From contig RPQK01000301.1 in NCBI GenBank assembly GCA_003819755.1, forward strand, positions 1 to 8,458: DNA of 8,458 nucleotides, given 5' to 3'. Shown here piece by piece: positions 1 through 6,561 of this stretch. This stretch comes from Acidobacteriota bacterium (lineage in GTDB: Bacteria; Acidobacteriota; UBA6911; RPQK01). Under the pieces are notes generated by a model. It saw nothing but the letters and a program-made list of their open reading frames with translations. It was not told where the DNA came from and made no database searches. A program made the position numbers and the translations under genes. How positions within the stretch are numbered: the first letter of the stretch is position 1; each line of letters begins with the position of its first letter.

Positions 1-224
1 GCAAATTTGCGTTCTAAGAGCTCTCTTCAGCGTCTGTGGATCCATAAGTAGTTGCATTCGCTACACTTCCCCAGGTCCGACCCCGGTGCGCCGCCCGGTG
101 CGCCCGCCGGTGCGCCCGTTTTTGAAGGTCCACTGCGAGGAAGCCGGCCAGCCAGGCGTCGATGACGGGCAGCCGGGCTGAGGCGAGGCGTGGTTGGATC
201 ATCGGCCCCGTCATCGGTCTCGTT
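1..224. other. Left-edge region without a convincing gene
   Basis: This stretch lies downstream of the PIN toxin, which reads leftward and stops at 225-227. One open frame on the minus strand (14-214, 66 codons) begins 10 bases after the toxin stop, in the same direction. It has no recognisable domain and no ribosome-binding site that I can see. Its Arg/His-rich middle (repeated Ala-His-Arg-Arg) is a direct product of a 12-base tandem repeat at 83-118. I treat it as probably non-coding, but a small downstream member of the toxin-antitoxin operon cannot be excluded. Confidence 0.5.
83..118. repeat. Short 12-base tandem repeat, three copies
   Basis: Three consecutive copies of a 12-base unit sharing the core ccggtgcgcc start at 83, 95 and 107; only the last two bases of the first unit differ. 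It is too short to be a CRISPR or a clear iteron array. It lies about 105 bases beyond the toxin gene. Most likely a simple slippage repeat in GC-rich DNA. Confidence 0.7.
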
Positions 225-659
225 TTAGGGGGCGGTGATCTTCGACGCTAGATGGGAGGCGAGCATCGCGAAGTGCCGCACGTTGAAGGTGTAGATGCGA
301 TCGGCGCCGGATTTGTTCGCACATTCCAGATGCAGGGCGTCATAGGCTTGCCCGCCTACGACTTCCTCGCCCCCGAACCTTTTCACCAAGGTGGCATATT
401 CTTTGGCGGTCAGAGCAACCACGGTGAATCGGCTGGCGACATTCTCTCGGACCAGGGCTTCGGCCTGTATAGGTAGAATGCGGGGAGAGCGCGGCAGCCG
501 GGTCAGGATGGCGTACATCTCGAGCAGGCTGTGCGCGCTCACAAAGCCTTGATTTCGACCGTCATGAACCGATTGCATGAGTGGCAACGCCCGGCTGTGG
601 TACTCGTGGTCCTCAACCGAGGCGGCGATCAGTACGTTGGTGTCCAGGAAGACTTTCAT
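225..659 (-). CDS. PIN-domain ribonuclease toxin, VapC-like
   Basis: A 144-residue protein with the PIN nuclease layout. The N-terminal strand FLDTNVLI carries the first acidic residue (Asp6). LLEMYAILTRLP supplies Glu47. YDALHLECA supplies Asp107, and ADRIYTFNVRHF carries Asp120 and Asn126 at the end of the active site. Family knowledge: these acidic residues bind Mg2+ or Mn2+ and cleave RNA, often tRNA or rRNA, when the partner antitoxin is lost. Length and motif spacing fit a complete VapC-type toxin. The ATG at 657-659 overlaps the antitoxin stop (ATGA, 4 bases), so the two are almost surely co-translated. All main acidic positions are kept, so it looks active. The RNA target cannot be read from the sequence. 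It could instead be a solitary PIN nuclease, but the upstream AbrB gene makes a toxin-antitoxin role much more likely. Confidence 0.9.
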   Translation of the reverse strand: MKVFLDTNVLIAASVEDHEYHSRALPLMQSVHDGRNQGFVSAHSLLEMYAILTRLPRSPRILPIQAEALVRENVASRFTVVALTAKEYATLVKRFGGEEVVGGQAYDALHLECANKSGADRIYTFNVRHFAMLASHLASKITAP

Positions 660-967
660 CTGTCTTCCGTCTCCGTCCTCGGCGTTGCCATTCTCGTCTC
701 GCGTTCCTGGTCGATCATTCCTTCGACTTCGTCGGCCGAGATCGTTGCCTCCAGGCCTCGAAAGACGAGCACGCTTCCCTTTCGAACAAATCCGCCGCCA
801 CCGCCCACCGGCTCGAGCTTTATGCTGTTGCCCTCTACCGTTACGGCGAGCTTATCTCCCGGAAGCAGGCTCAACTTCTTCCGCAAAGGTTTGGGTAGAA
901 CGATCCGACCCGCGTTGTCGATGGGGACTAAAGCTCTTTTCACGTTGGTCATCATACCATTTACCAT
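656..967 (-). CDS. AbrB/SpoVT-type antitoxin, VapB-like
   Basis: About 103 residues. Residues 12-54 form a swapped-hairpin AbrB DNA-binding domain: VPIDNAGRIVLPKPLRKKL followed by LLPGDKLAVTVEGNSIKLEP. A glycine run (55-59) links it to a C-terminal tail (about 60-90, with GLEATISADEVEGMIDQER), which in this family wraps around the PIN toxin. Known role: it neutralises the toxin and, with it, represses its own promoter. The stop overlaps the toxin start by 4 bases. The start is uncertain. The ATG at 965-967 has only a distant GGAGGT on the minus strand (985-990, 17 bases away). In-frame alternatives are ATG at 953-955 and 950-952 and GTG at 941-943, the last giving a length closer to many AbrB antitoxins. 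An autoregulatory operator should lie just right of 940-990, but I cannot define it. Confidence 0.87.
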   Translation of the reverse strand: MVNGMMTNVKRALVPIDNAGRIVLPKPLRKKLSLLPGDKLAVTVEGNSIKLEPVGGGGGFVRKGSVLVFRGLEATISADEVEGMIDQERETRMATPRTETEDR

Positions 968-1158
968 AAAAAAATGGCACCAGGACCTCCCGTTTACCGG
1001 GCCCTGCCGGCTTTCGGGTCAGCTCTCGATGGAGTAGACTCAGGCGACCCGCTGGCGTTTGCCGTTCTCTTGCCGGTGTCACTTGGAGCCGCGATGGTCG
1101 CGAGCCACATCCGACCGGGCACGCTTCGGAGGTCGATCAAACGGAGGCGCGCTTCGTC
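968..1158. other. Divergent gap between antitoxin and esterase genes
   Basis: This gap must hold the promoters of both the leftward toxin-antitoxin operon and the rightward esterase gene. I see no strong sigma-70 pair. A 62-codon plus-strand frame (974-1162) fills most of it and ends with a TGA that overlaps the esterase ATG by 4 bases. It has no recognised domain and a very basic end (RRSIKRRR), and I regard it as probably chance. A GGAGG at 1143-1147, 11 bases before the esterase ATG, is the likely but loosely spaced ribosome-binding site. Confidence 0.45.
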
Positions 1159-2910
1159 ATGAATGAAAACTATCTACGCCGTCGGGTGGTTGCTGGAGCT
1201 TCTCTCATCCTGGTTACTCTGATGGCGAATTCCGCGGCGGGGCGTGAGAACCAGAAGAACTCCGGGGTTGCCACTCTCAGCGGGAAGGTGACTAGGGCCT
1301 CTTCAACCCGTGTGACTCTGATCGTGAAAAAGACGCGCGAGTCGAAGGCGACCAGTCCTGACGGAGGCTTCTCCTTCTCGGTCCAACTCCAGGAGCCGAC
1401 GTACGTAGACCTCGAGCTGGAGCTCCAGAAGAAGGAAACCATAAGCGTTTTCCTCTGGCCCGGGGAGCGGCTCACTCTCGACTGTGGTGCTTCGGACATT
1501 TTCGCCACCGTCCGATTCACGGGCAAGGCAGCCGCAGAGAACCAGGTCTTCGCGAGCCTGCAGGCTTCTTACGGCCGGATCGACTACGACAAGCTCTTCC
1601 AATCTGGCCCCGATCAGTTCCCGCTCTCGCTGCGCGGCCACCAGGAGAGACTCGAGAAGAACCTGACTCAATATTCCGGGCGCCGGAAGTTGGACGCCGG
1701 TTTCCTCAGGTTCGAGCGGGAACGGATCAAGTACTTCGGCGCCCTTTTGCGCATCATGCGCCTGGGACTCGGCGGCGACTGGGAGGAATACGCCTCCCAC
1801 CTCGACTTCAACGACCCAACTTTGCTGCAAATCGACACTTACTCGCGTTTTCTCAGCCGTTACACGAAAGCTAAAGCTACCCAGCGGTTAGCCACCGATG
1901 CCGCCCTGCAAAAATCGATCAACCAGGTGACGGAGGCGCGATATGCCGTTGCCCTTGAGACCTATAAGGACCCGGCGATCCGTAGTGCGCAGCTGCACGA
2001 GATCTTAACAAACCAGTTTGTGGAAGGCGGCGACGGGCCGTTCGGGTGCAAGGGAATAGAATCGCTGATGGCCAGTTTCGACCGGGAATGCCGAGATGCC
2101 GACTTGCGTGCCGAGATCGACAAGCGGTACCGCGACTGCCTGGCTGGGCGCAACGCGCCGGTCATTCGACCGTACAAGACGGTGGGGCAGGTGAGTCTCG
2201 ACGCGCACATCTTCCCTGCTGCTGGCGCCAAGCCAGGCGACAGACGTCCCGCTTTCCTATTCTTCCACGGCGCCGGCTGGGCGGCCGGGACGCCGGAGTG
2301 GGGATACGGCGCTTGCCGGCGTCTCGCGGCACAGGGCATCGTCGGCATTTCCTTCGAATACCGGGTCCGCTGGCGACACGGGACGACACCGATCGAGAGC
2401 GTGGCGGATGCTAAATCCGCCACGCGGTGGACGCGGCTTCGTGCATCGGAGCTGGGTATCGATCCGGAGCGAATTGTGGTGTCAGGCTTCTCTGCGGGCG
2501 GCCATCTGGCTGCCGCGACCGCCCTCGTTCCCGGATATGACGAGCCCGGGGAGGACACGTCGGTGAGCTCCGCGCCAGCCGCGTTGGTGCTCAATTCCGC
2601 GGCGCTCGACGTGTCCGAGCCGGGGTGGTTCAGCGAGTGCCTGGCCGGTCGGGGCGACGCACGGGCGCTTTCCCCTGCTCAACAGGTCCGCACCGGGTTG
2701 CCGCCCAGTATTGTTTTTTACGGAGTCAAAGACGAGTTCGGTTCCTTCTCGAAGGTGGAGACGTTCTGCCAGAACATGCGATCTGCCGGGAATCGCTGCG
2801 AGTTGGTGACGTTCCCGGGCGGCCACTTCCGGGCGCCCGACGAGCGGGCTGTTGTTGACACGCGCACGGACGAGTTTCTGCGGGCGCTAGGGTTCCTCGG
2901 GCAGCCCTAA
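1159..2910 (+). CDS. Exported alpha/beta-hydrolase (esterase) with DUF4369-like N-terminal half
   Basis: A 583-residue protein. Residues 1-28 look like a signal peptide (RRR, then a hydrophobic stretch ending NSAAG), so it is probably periplasmic or outer-surface. Residues 36-135 are beta-rich (SGKV, SPDGGFSFSV, FLWPGERLTLD, then FTGKAAAENQVF) and recall the DUF4369-type N-domain of TlpA-like proteins. Residues 150-330 are charged and mostly helical. Residues 340-583 form an esterase of the BD-FAE/HSL-like group. HGAGW (370-374) is the oxyanion-hole motif, GFSAG (443-447) holds the nucleophile Ser445, Asp525 in FYGVKDEF is the likely acid, and His556 in FPGGHFR completes the triad. All catalytic residues are present, so it should hydrolyse ester bonds, for example acyl groups on carbohydrates or small lipids; the substrate is unknown. 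It stands alone, with an antitoxin gene upstream in the other direction. The hydrolase call is firm; the N-terminal family is inferred from sequence style. Confidence 0.88.
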   Translation: MNENYLRRRVVAGASLILVTLMANSAAGRENQKNSGVATLSGKVTRASSTRVTLIVKKTRESKATSPDGGFSFSVQLQEPTYVDLELELQKKETISVFLWPGERLTLDCGASDIFATVRFTGKAAAENQVFASLQASYGRIDYDKLFQSGPDQFPLSLRGHQERLEKNLTQYSGRRKLDAGFLRFERERIKYFGALLRIMRLGLGGDWEEYASHLDFNDPTLLQIDTYSRFLSRYTKAKATQRLATDAALQKSINQVTEARYAVALETYKDPAIRSAQLHEILTNQFVEGGDGPFGCKGIESLMASFDRECRDADLRAEIDKRYRDCLAGRNAPVIRPYKTVGQVSLDAHIFPAAGAKPGDRRPAFLFFHGAGWAAGTPEWGYGACRRLAAQGIVGISFEYRVRWRHGTTPIESVADAKSATRWTRLRASELGIDPERIVVSGFSAGGHLAAATALVPGYDEPGEDTSVSSAPAALVLNSAALDVSEPGWFSECLAGRGDARALSPAQQVRTGLPPSIVFYGVKDEFGSFSKVETFCQNMRSAGNRCELVTFPGGHFRAPDERAVVDTRTDEFLRALGFLGQP

Positions 2911-3226
2911 GAAGGATATACCGTGCTCTCGGCGCCGGCGGGCCGGCACTTCGATCCATGCGGCGATATGGGGGCTGTCCCTCCATTTTCTCAAACCTTT
3001 GTTTCTGTTTCGTGGTTCTTTACATCGTTCCCGCGCAGAGAAAGGACCGTGAGCGCCCGTTTTCTCGTCTCGCCTGACCCGGCCGCTTTAGTCCCGTCAA
3101 TTCGATCCAAACCTCCGCGGGTCGGACCTGAGTAACCAAGCGGGGAGATGCGTCAGGGCGCGACCTCGCCCGCCGCTTTTGAAGACGACGGCGCGAGGCG
3201 TTTTCCAGTAGCCTTGCGCCGTGCAC
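2911..3226. other. Convergent intergenic region
   Basis: The esterase gene ends at 2910 and the next gene reads toward it, ending at 3227, so this 316-base spacer should carry the 3' ends of both transcripts. I see no gene in it: open frames on both strands are short and compositionally odd. It contains one imperfect hairpin (3165-3197, listed separately) and a weaker GAGAAA/TTTCTC pair (3038-3043 with 3061-3066). No RNA gene is recognised. Confidence 0.6.
3165..3206 (+). terminator. Possible intrinsic terminator hairpin
   Basis: CTCGCCCGCCG (3165-3175) pairs imperfectly with CGACGGCGCGAG (3186-3197) across a 10-base loop, and a short GCGTTTTCC follows on the plus strand. It lies about 255 bases after the esterase stop, which is far for its terminator, and the T run is short. 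A weak call based only on visible pairing. Confidence 0.25.
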
Positions 3227-3721
3227 CTACTTCTTCCGCGCGACCACGAATTTCAGCGTGTCCGCGGCTTTACCATCTTTGTAGCTTTCCCACTCGCTTT
3301 CGATGTGATCGCCATCAACCACGCGGAATACGACCCCGTGAATGTGCATATCTTTCGTGACGTCCATGTTCGAACCGCTGACAAAGGTGAAAACGAAGCG
3401 GTCCGGCTTGGAAGCGGCGGGATCGAACCTCAGTTGCGGCTGATTCCCAACAGCACAGTAGTGCGTCATCACAAGATCGGGCCCATTCATGTGGTACATG
3501 CTGATCATCTCGTGCGGAGTCCCTGGAGCAAGAGTCTCCATCAACGCCGAACCAGCTCCAGTCAGCCGGTAGATAACCCTTCCCTTCTCGCCCCCGGTTG
3601 TTTCGCCCTCCCATTCACCCGCCCATTTCTTCATGATTTCAAAGGCGCTCCGAGTTGCAGAAGGGCCAGCAGCTTGCTTCTCCTGTCCCACGGCCAGCGG
3701 CGGAACAAGGATCAGTACCAC
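3227..3721 (-). CDS. Small exported beta-barrel-like protein of unknown function (DUF1579-like)
   Basis: The mature part is about 150 residues: a helix (SAFEIMKKWAGEWEGE, 25-40) then beta-rich sequence with VIYRLTGAGSALMETL, APGTPHEMISMYHMNG and MTHYCAVGNQPQLRF, ending DGKAADTLKFVVARKK. The WxGxWxG opening and alternating strands suggest a lipocalin-like or DUF1579-like barrel; I cannot assign a ligand or reaction. A hydrophobic run (VVLILVPPLAVGQ) at the start is the core of a signal peptide, so it is likely exported. The start is odd. The only standard start after the upstream in-frame TAG (3767-3769) is GTG at 3719-3721, which leaves the signal peptide without a positively charged front. 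The 15 codons upstream (including Arg, Ser-Arg-Ala-Leu-Thr-Val-Leu-Ser) look like the missing front, but hold no ATG, GTG or TTG, only a CTG at 3734-3736. No clear ribosome-binding site is seen. It is transcribed away from the glycosyltransferase gene. Confidence 0.75.
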   Translation of the reverse strand: MVLILVPPLAVGQEKQAAGPSATRSAFEIMKKWAGEWEGETTGGEKGRVIYRLTGAGSALMETLAPGTPHEMISMYHMNGPDLVMTHYCAVGNQPQLRFDPAASKPDRFVFTFVSGSNMDVTKDMHIHGVVFRVVDGDHIESEWESYKDGKAADTLKFVVARKK

Positions 3722-4129
3722 GGAAAGTACGGTCAGCGCGCGAGAAACTACTGAAGCCTGCCGTGGCTACGGCCCCCACTCGATCGACGACCGTTCGCGT
3801 CCGGCCTAGCATCTGACGAGCACGCGCACGGTCCGTGAAGGGGGCCCTGCTTAGAGGGCGTGTTGCCCAAATCAGACTACAGAGCCGCGCACGATGCGGA
3901 GCGAAGCGAGCAAACTAAGCGGACCAACCAACGGCCCGTAACGTCGGCGTTTGGGTGGTCCGCTTACTTCGCTCGCTTCGCTCCGCGTCGTGCGCGGCTC
4001 TGTAATTTGATTTGGCAACACGCCCTTAAACTTAGACACGGCCCCAGTCACGGGAGGAGGTGCTGGCCGCGTTGCGCGCGGGCTAGTTCTCCAACGACTC
4101 TTCGGAGAAAATACCCTCTGGGGAAAGTA
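3722..4129. other. Divergent gap holding a palindromic element
   Basis: This 408-base gap separates the leftward beta-barrel gene from the rightward glycosyltransferase gene. Its central part is the 172-base palindrome at 3855-4026. Positions 3722-3854 hold the upstream part of the small exported protein's frame and otherwise nothing recognised. Positions 4027-4129 lie between the palindrome and the glycosyltransferase ATG and should contain its promoter unless the palindrome supplies it; I see no clear -35/-10 pair. A plus-strand frame from 3860 runs unbroken through the palindrome into the glycosyltransferase, which could mislead automatic start calling. Confidence 0.6.
3855..4026. mobile_element. 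MITE-like long palindrome, 172 bases
   Basis: The left arm (3855-3929, 75 bases, starting agggcgtgttg) and the right arm (3954-4026, 73 bases, ending caacacgccct) are inverted copies. By hand alignment, 68 of 75 columns are identical, with five substitutions and two one-base gaps, around a 24-base centre (3930-3953). It encodes no protein of its own. Each arm contains a purine-rich gcggagcgaagcgagc block. Size, terminal inverted repeats and lack of coding capacity fit a miniature inverted-repeat element moved by a transposase encoded elsewhere. A target duplication is not clear: TTA(G) flanks the left end and TTAAA the right, and a CTTAG occurs at 3850-3854 and 4031-4035. Transcribed RNA would fold into a very long hairpin, so an RNA-level role or terminator-like effect is also possible. 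Confidence 0.7.
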
Positions 4130-5752
4130 ATGAAGACGACAGTGCCTGGTACGATTCAAACGAGGGAAGCAGACCAAACGGCGATCTGCTCGGGCGATCC
4201 CGGACGGGCCGGGCAAAAGCCAGACGACGGCAAACCATTTCCTGGCCGGTGGCTGGACATCGCCGTTCTCGTCGGGCCCGCCATTTTCAAGCTCGTACTG
4301 CATCTGGCAACGATAAAGGGCTATGGCCTGCACGGAGACGAGCTTTACTACCTGGCCTGTAGCGACCATATGGACTGGGGCTACGTGGACCATCCGCCTT
4401 TGTCCGTGGCCCTTCTCAAGCTTTGCCGGTTGACCCTCGGAGACTCATACTTCTCGATCCGACTGCTTTCGGCGCTCGCCGGCACCGGCACCGTTTTCCT
4501 GACCGGGCTTCTCGCTCACCGGATGGGCGCCGGGCGGTTCGGGCAGCTGCTGGCATCCGTTTGTGCGATCGTGGCCGGCCTGTATCTCGCAATCGGCCAT
4601 TCCTTCTCCGTCAACGCCCTTGACCTGCTCTTCTGGATAGCCGCCTTCCACCTGATTTTCTCCATTCTGACCGGAGGACCGGCCAGGAACTGGCTGTTGC
4701 TGGGAGTGATCTGCGGCTTGGGACTGCAGAACAAGATCAGCCTGCTGTTTCTCGGCTTTGCCCTGGTGACCGGACTTGTCCTTACCAGCCAGCGCCGGCT
4801 CCTGTTCAGCCGCTGGCCCTGGTTGGGTGGGCTGGTTGCTGGAATGCTGTTTCTGCCTCAAATCGCCTGGCAGATTGCCAACGGTTGGCCGACATTGGAG
4901 TTCATTCACAACGCGCAAACCCAAAAGAACGTTGCTCTGCCGCTCCTTGATTTCGTCAAGGAACAGATCTTCCTGCTCAACCCCTTCACATTTCCGATTT
5001 GGGCGACCGGGCTCTTCTTCCTCCTTTTTCAACCCCGAATGCGAACGTATCGCCCCCTCGGCTGGTGTTACGTCGTGCTTCTGGCTCTTTTTGTCGGCTC
5101 GGGTGGGAAGCCTTACTACCTGGGGCCCGTGTACTCGCTGTTATTCGCTGCGGGAGCGGTGGCTATAGAGGTCGCCGCACGCCGTTCCTGGCTAAGGGCT
5201 TCCATACTGGCGCTCGTGCTCGCTGGCGGAGCGGCAGGCGCGCCATCCGCGCTTCCTGTACTCTCGGTCGAGAGTTTCATTCAGTACTCACGCGCCCTGG
5301 GCATGAAACCGTCCAGCGGCGAACGCTTTGAAGAGGGGGATCTCCCGTCATACTTTGCGAACATGTTTGGCTGGGACGAGCTCGCCGGCGTCGTCCACTC
5401 CGTCTATCGGTCCTTACCGCCGGAGGACCAGGAACGTTGCGCCATTCTGGGACAGAACTACATGCAGGCTGGAGCGATCGACTACTACGGCAAAAGCCTG
5501 CGGCTCCCGCGCGGCCTCTGCGGCCACAACAGCTACTGGTTATGGGGATTTGGAACCCATTCAAACGACGTGATGATCATTATCGGCGGCCGACGGGAGG
5601 ACATCGCGAAAGCGTTCGGCGAGATCGAGCAAAAGGCTGTTTTCAGAAATCGGTACATTCAGCCGATGCATAGCAACCAGCCGATTTTCGTCGTTCGCAA
5701 ACCCAAAATGTCCCTGGCGGAAATCTGGCCGCTCATTCGGTTTTACATCTAG
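4130..5752 (+). CDS. GT39/ArnT-like membrane glycosyltransferase
   Basis: A 540-residue polytopic membrane protein of the PMT_2 type (GT-C fold). The first membrane segment is about 42-62. The periplasmic loop after it carries YGLHGDELYYLACSDH (65-80), whose Asp70-Glu71 is the expected catalytic motif, and VDHPPLSVALL (86-96). About ten further hydrophobic segments follow up to about 375, including FVGSGGKPYYLGPVYSLLF (321-339). The C-terminal part (380-540) is soluble, with GHNSYWLWGFG (465-475). Known role of the family: moving a sugar from a polyprenyl-phosphate carrier onto a lipid, glycan or protein on the outer face of the inner membrane. The acceptor is not evident and no glycan cluster is nearby. 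I chose ATG 4130 because GGGGA lies 5 bases before it and the homology-like part starts soon after. A longer frame from GTG 3860 adds 90 residues translated from the palindrome and is almost surely false. Confidence 0.9.
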   Translation: MKTTVPGTIQTREADQTAICSGDPGRAGQKPDDGKPFPGRWLDIAVLVGPAIFKLVLHLATIKGYGLHGDELYYLACSDHMDWGYVDHPPLSVALLKLCRLTLGDSYFSIRLLSALAGTGTVFLTGLLAHRMGAGRFGQLLASVCAIVAGLYLAIGHSFSVNALDLLFWIAAFHLIFSILTGGPARNWLLLGVICGLGLQNKISLLFLGFALVTGLVLTSQRRLLFSRWPWLGGLVAGMLFLPQIAWQIANGWPTLEFIHNAQTQKNVALPLLDFVKEQIFLLNPFTFPIWATGLFFLLFQPRMRTYRPLGWCYVVLLALFVGSGGKPYYLGPVYSLLFAAGAVAIEVAARRSWLRASILALVLAGGAAGAPSALPVLSVESFIQYSRALGMKPSSGERFEEGDLPSYFANMFGWDELAGVVHSVYRSLPPEDQERCAILGQNYMQAGAIDYYGKSLRLPRGLCGHNSYWLWGFGTHSNDVMIIIGGRREDIAKAFGEIEQKAVFRNRYIQPMHSNQPIFVVRKPKMSLAEIWPLIRFYI

Positions 5753-6006
5753 GGACCGCCTTCCCGTCCCGCGGAAACTGATCCCTTCACTGCCTGAGAC
5801 GTCCAGTTCCGTTCCAGCGGCAGCCGACTATCGGATCTCCGTCTCTCGACCCTTCCGCCTGATTCGAAAAAAATTCCGACAGACAAACCCAGTGAGCACA
5901 ACCAAGAAAGGACCCGATCGCGGTCTTCGGATCGCGTCGGACCGGGTCCAACACAACCGTTCTGCCTTCTATCAGGTCTCATTCTGAAAGGATCAGACAA
6001 CGCTGA
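5753..6006. other. Intergenic region after the glycosyltransferase
   Basis: No gene is recognised here. A 7-base inverted pair, GGACCCG (5910-5916) and CGGGTCC (5943-5949), could form an open hairpin, but no T run follows it. A direct repeat begins near the right side (5984-6015). The N-terminal part expected for the PadR regulator is not visible in any frame, which supports its loss by deletion. Confidence 0.5.
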
Positions 6007-6015
6007 AAGGATCAG
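5984..6015. repeat. 13-base direct repeat at the edge of the PadR remnant
   Basis: The sequence ctgaaaggatcag occurs at 5984-5996 and again at 6003-6015, separated by 6 bases. It lies exactly where recognisable PadR sequence begins. Such a short duplication can result from end-joining or slippage at a deletion junction. Identity of the two copies is seen directly; the link to the deletion is inference. Confidence 0.75.
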
Positions 6016-6138
6016 GCTCGCTTCTATCGACTGACACCCGACGGGCGCAAACAATTGCGGGCCGAGGCCCAGGATTGGGAACGGACGGCGGCCATCATCG
6101 GGCGATTCTTTGCTGTGAAAGCGGAGGACTTGAAGTGA
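6007..6138 (+). pseudogene. C-terminal remnant of a PadR-family regulator
   Basis: The frame ending at TGA 6136-6138 reads ARFYRLTPDGRKQLRAEAQ followed by DWERTAAIIGRFFAVKAEDL. This is the typical wing and C-terminal helix of the PadR regulators that sit upstream of ADOP permeases. An in-frame TGA at 6004-6006 blocks the frame just before it, and the winged-helix N-terminal part (about 70 residues in intact members) is missing. Its stop overlaps the GTG start of the permease remnant, preserving the usual PadR-ADOP operon junction. So this is a broken gene, not a small intact one. Family recognition is strong; the lost part could only lie outside normal order. Confidence 0.8.
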
Positions 6139-6533
6139 GAGCACTGAGGCGATTCTTCAGGCGGCTGATCTTCTTGGCGACAAGGCAGCGGGACGAGGAG
6201 CGGCTGCGGGCGGAAATTGAAGAACATCTCGCTCTTCAGGCTACTGAAAATGTCCGCGCCGGCTTATCCCCCATCGAAGCACACCGCTCGCTCGTCTCTT
6301 ACGATCTGTACAAATACTTGAGAGACAACACCAAAGGCTTTTCCGAACTGGCGGCCTTTTCGTCGGGTCAGCTGCTGTTTGGCGTCCGACGATCGGGCAA
6401 CTCGGAGGCGGCGCAAAGCTATCCAGGGCTGATCGTCTGCGCCAACGTGGCAAACCTGATGCTCGTGCGCGGGAGCAATTTCGTGAGCTCCTCGCCCGGT
6501 CGCATCATGGCGACCCGCGCACGCCGGACGTGA
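6135..6533 (+). pseudogene. Collapsed ADOP-type MacB/FtsX permease remnant
   Basis: From GTG 6135 the frame gives 132 residues against roughly 800 in an intact ADOP permease. It joins three pieces of the family that are not adjacent in full-length proteins. The first is the cytoplasmic N-terminal helical segment (RALRRFFRRLIFLATRQRDE through EEHLALQATENVRAGLSPIE). The second is a piece of the first periplasmic core domain (SYDLYKYLRDNTKGFSELAA, then GVRRSGNSEAAQSY). The third is a short membrane segment (LIVCANVANLMLVRG). The sequence then runs out of family frame to TGA 6531-6533. Intact members are MacB-like permeases thought to act in export or cell-envelope stress, controlled by the adjacent PadR protein. 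Two internal deletions that keep the frame, plus loss of the rest, make this non-functional as a transporter. A short membrane peptide might still be made. Confidence 0.8.
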
Positions 6534-6561
6534 ATCTGCTGATCCGCACCCGAGTGAAGAA

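Noticed and set aside
83..118. 12-base repeats as a CRISPR or replication iteron array
   Set aside because: Units are contiguous without spacers, only three copies, and no cas or rep gene is near.
1303..1830. Long minus-strand open frame (175 codons)
   Set aside because: It lies wholly inside the esterase gene on the other strand, has no domain, and the esterase frame has clear motifs.
1962..2594. Minus-strand open frame of 210 codons
   Set aside because: Antisense to the esterase catalytic region including the GFSAG motif; it is Arg/Ser/Pro-rich as expected from a GC-rich shadow frame.
3093..3105. CCCGTCAATTC, which resembles a conserved 16S rRNA segment (reverse sense)
   Set aside because: Only about 11 bases match and the flanks do not continue as rRNA.
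4445..5032. Minus-strand open frame of 195 codons, rich in Glu and Gln
   Set aside because: The reverse of codons for Leu/Phe-rich membrane segments gives Glu/Gln/Lys-rich sequence; it is a shadow of the glycosyltransferase.
5910..5949. GGACCCG/CGGGTCC inverted pair as a terminator of the glycosyltransferase
   Set aside because: The loop is 26 bases and no T run follows; it lies about 160 bases past the stop.
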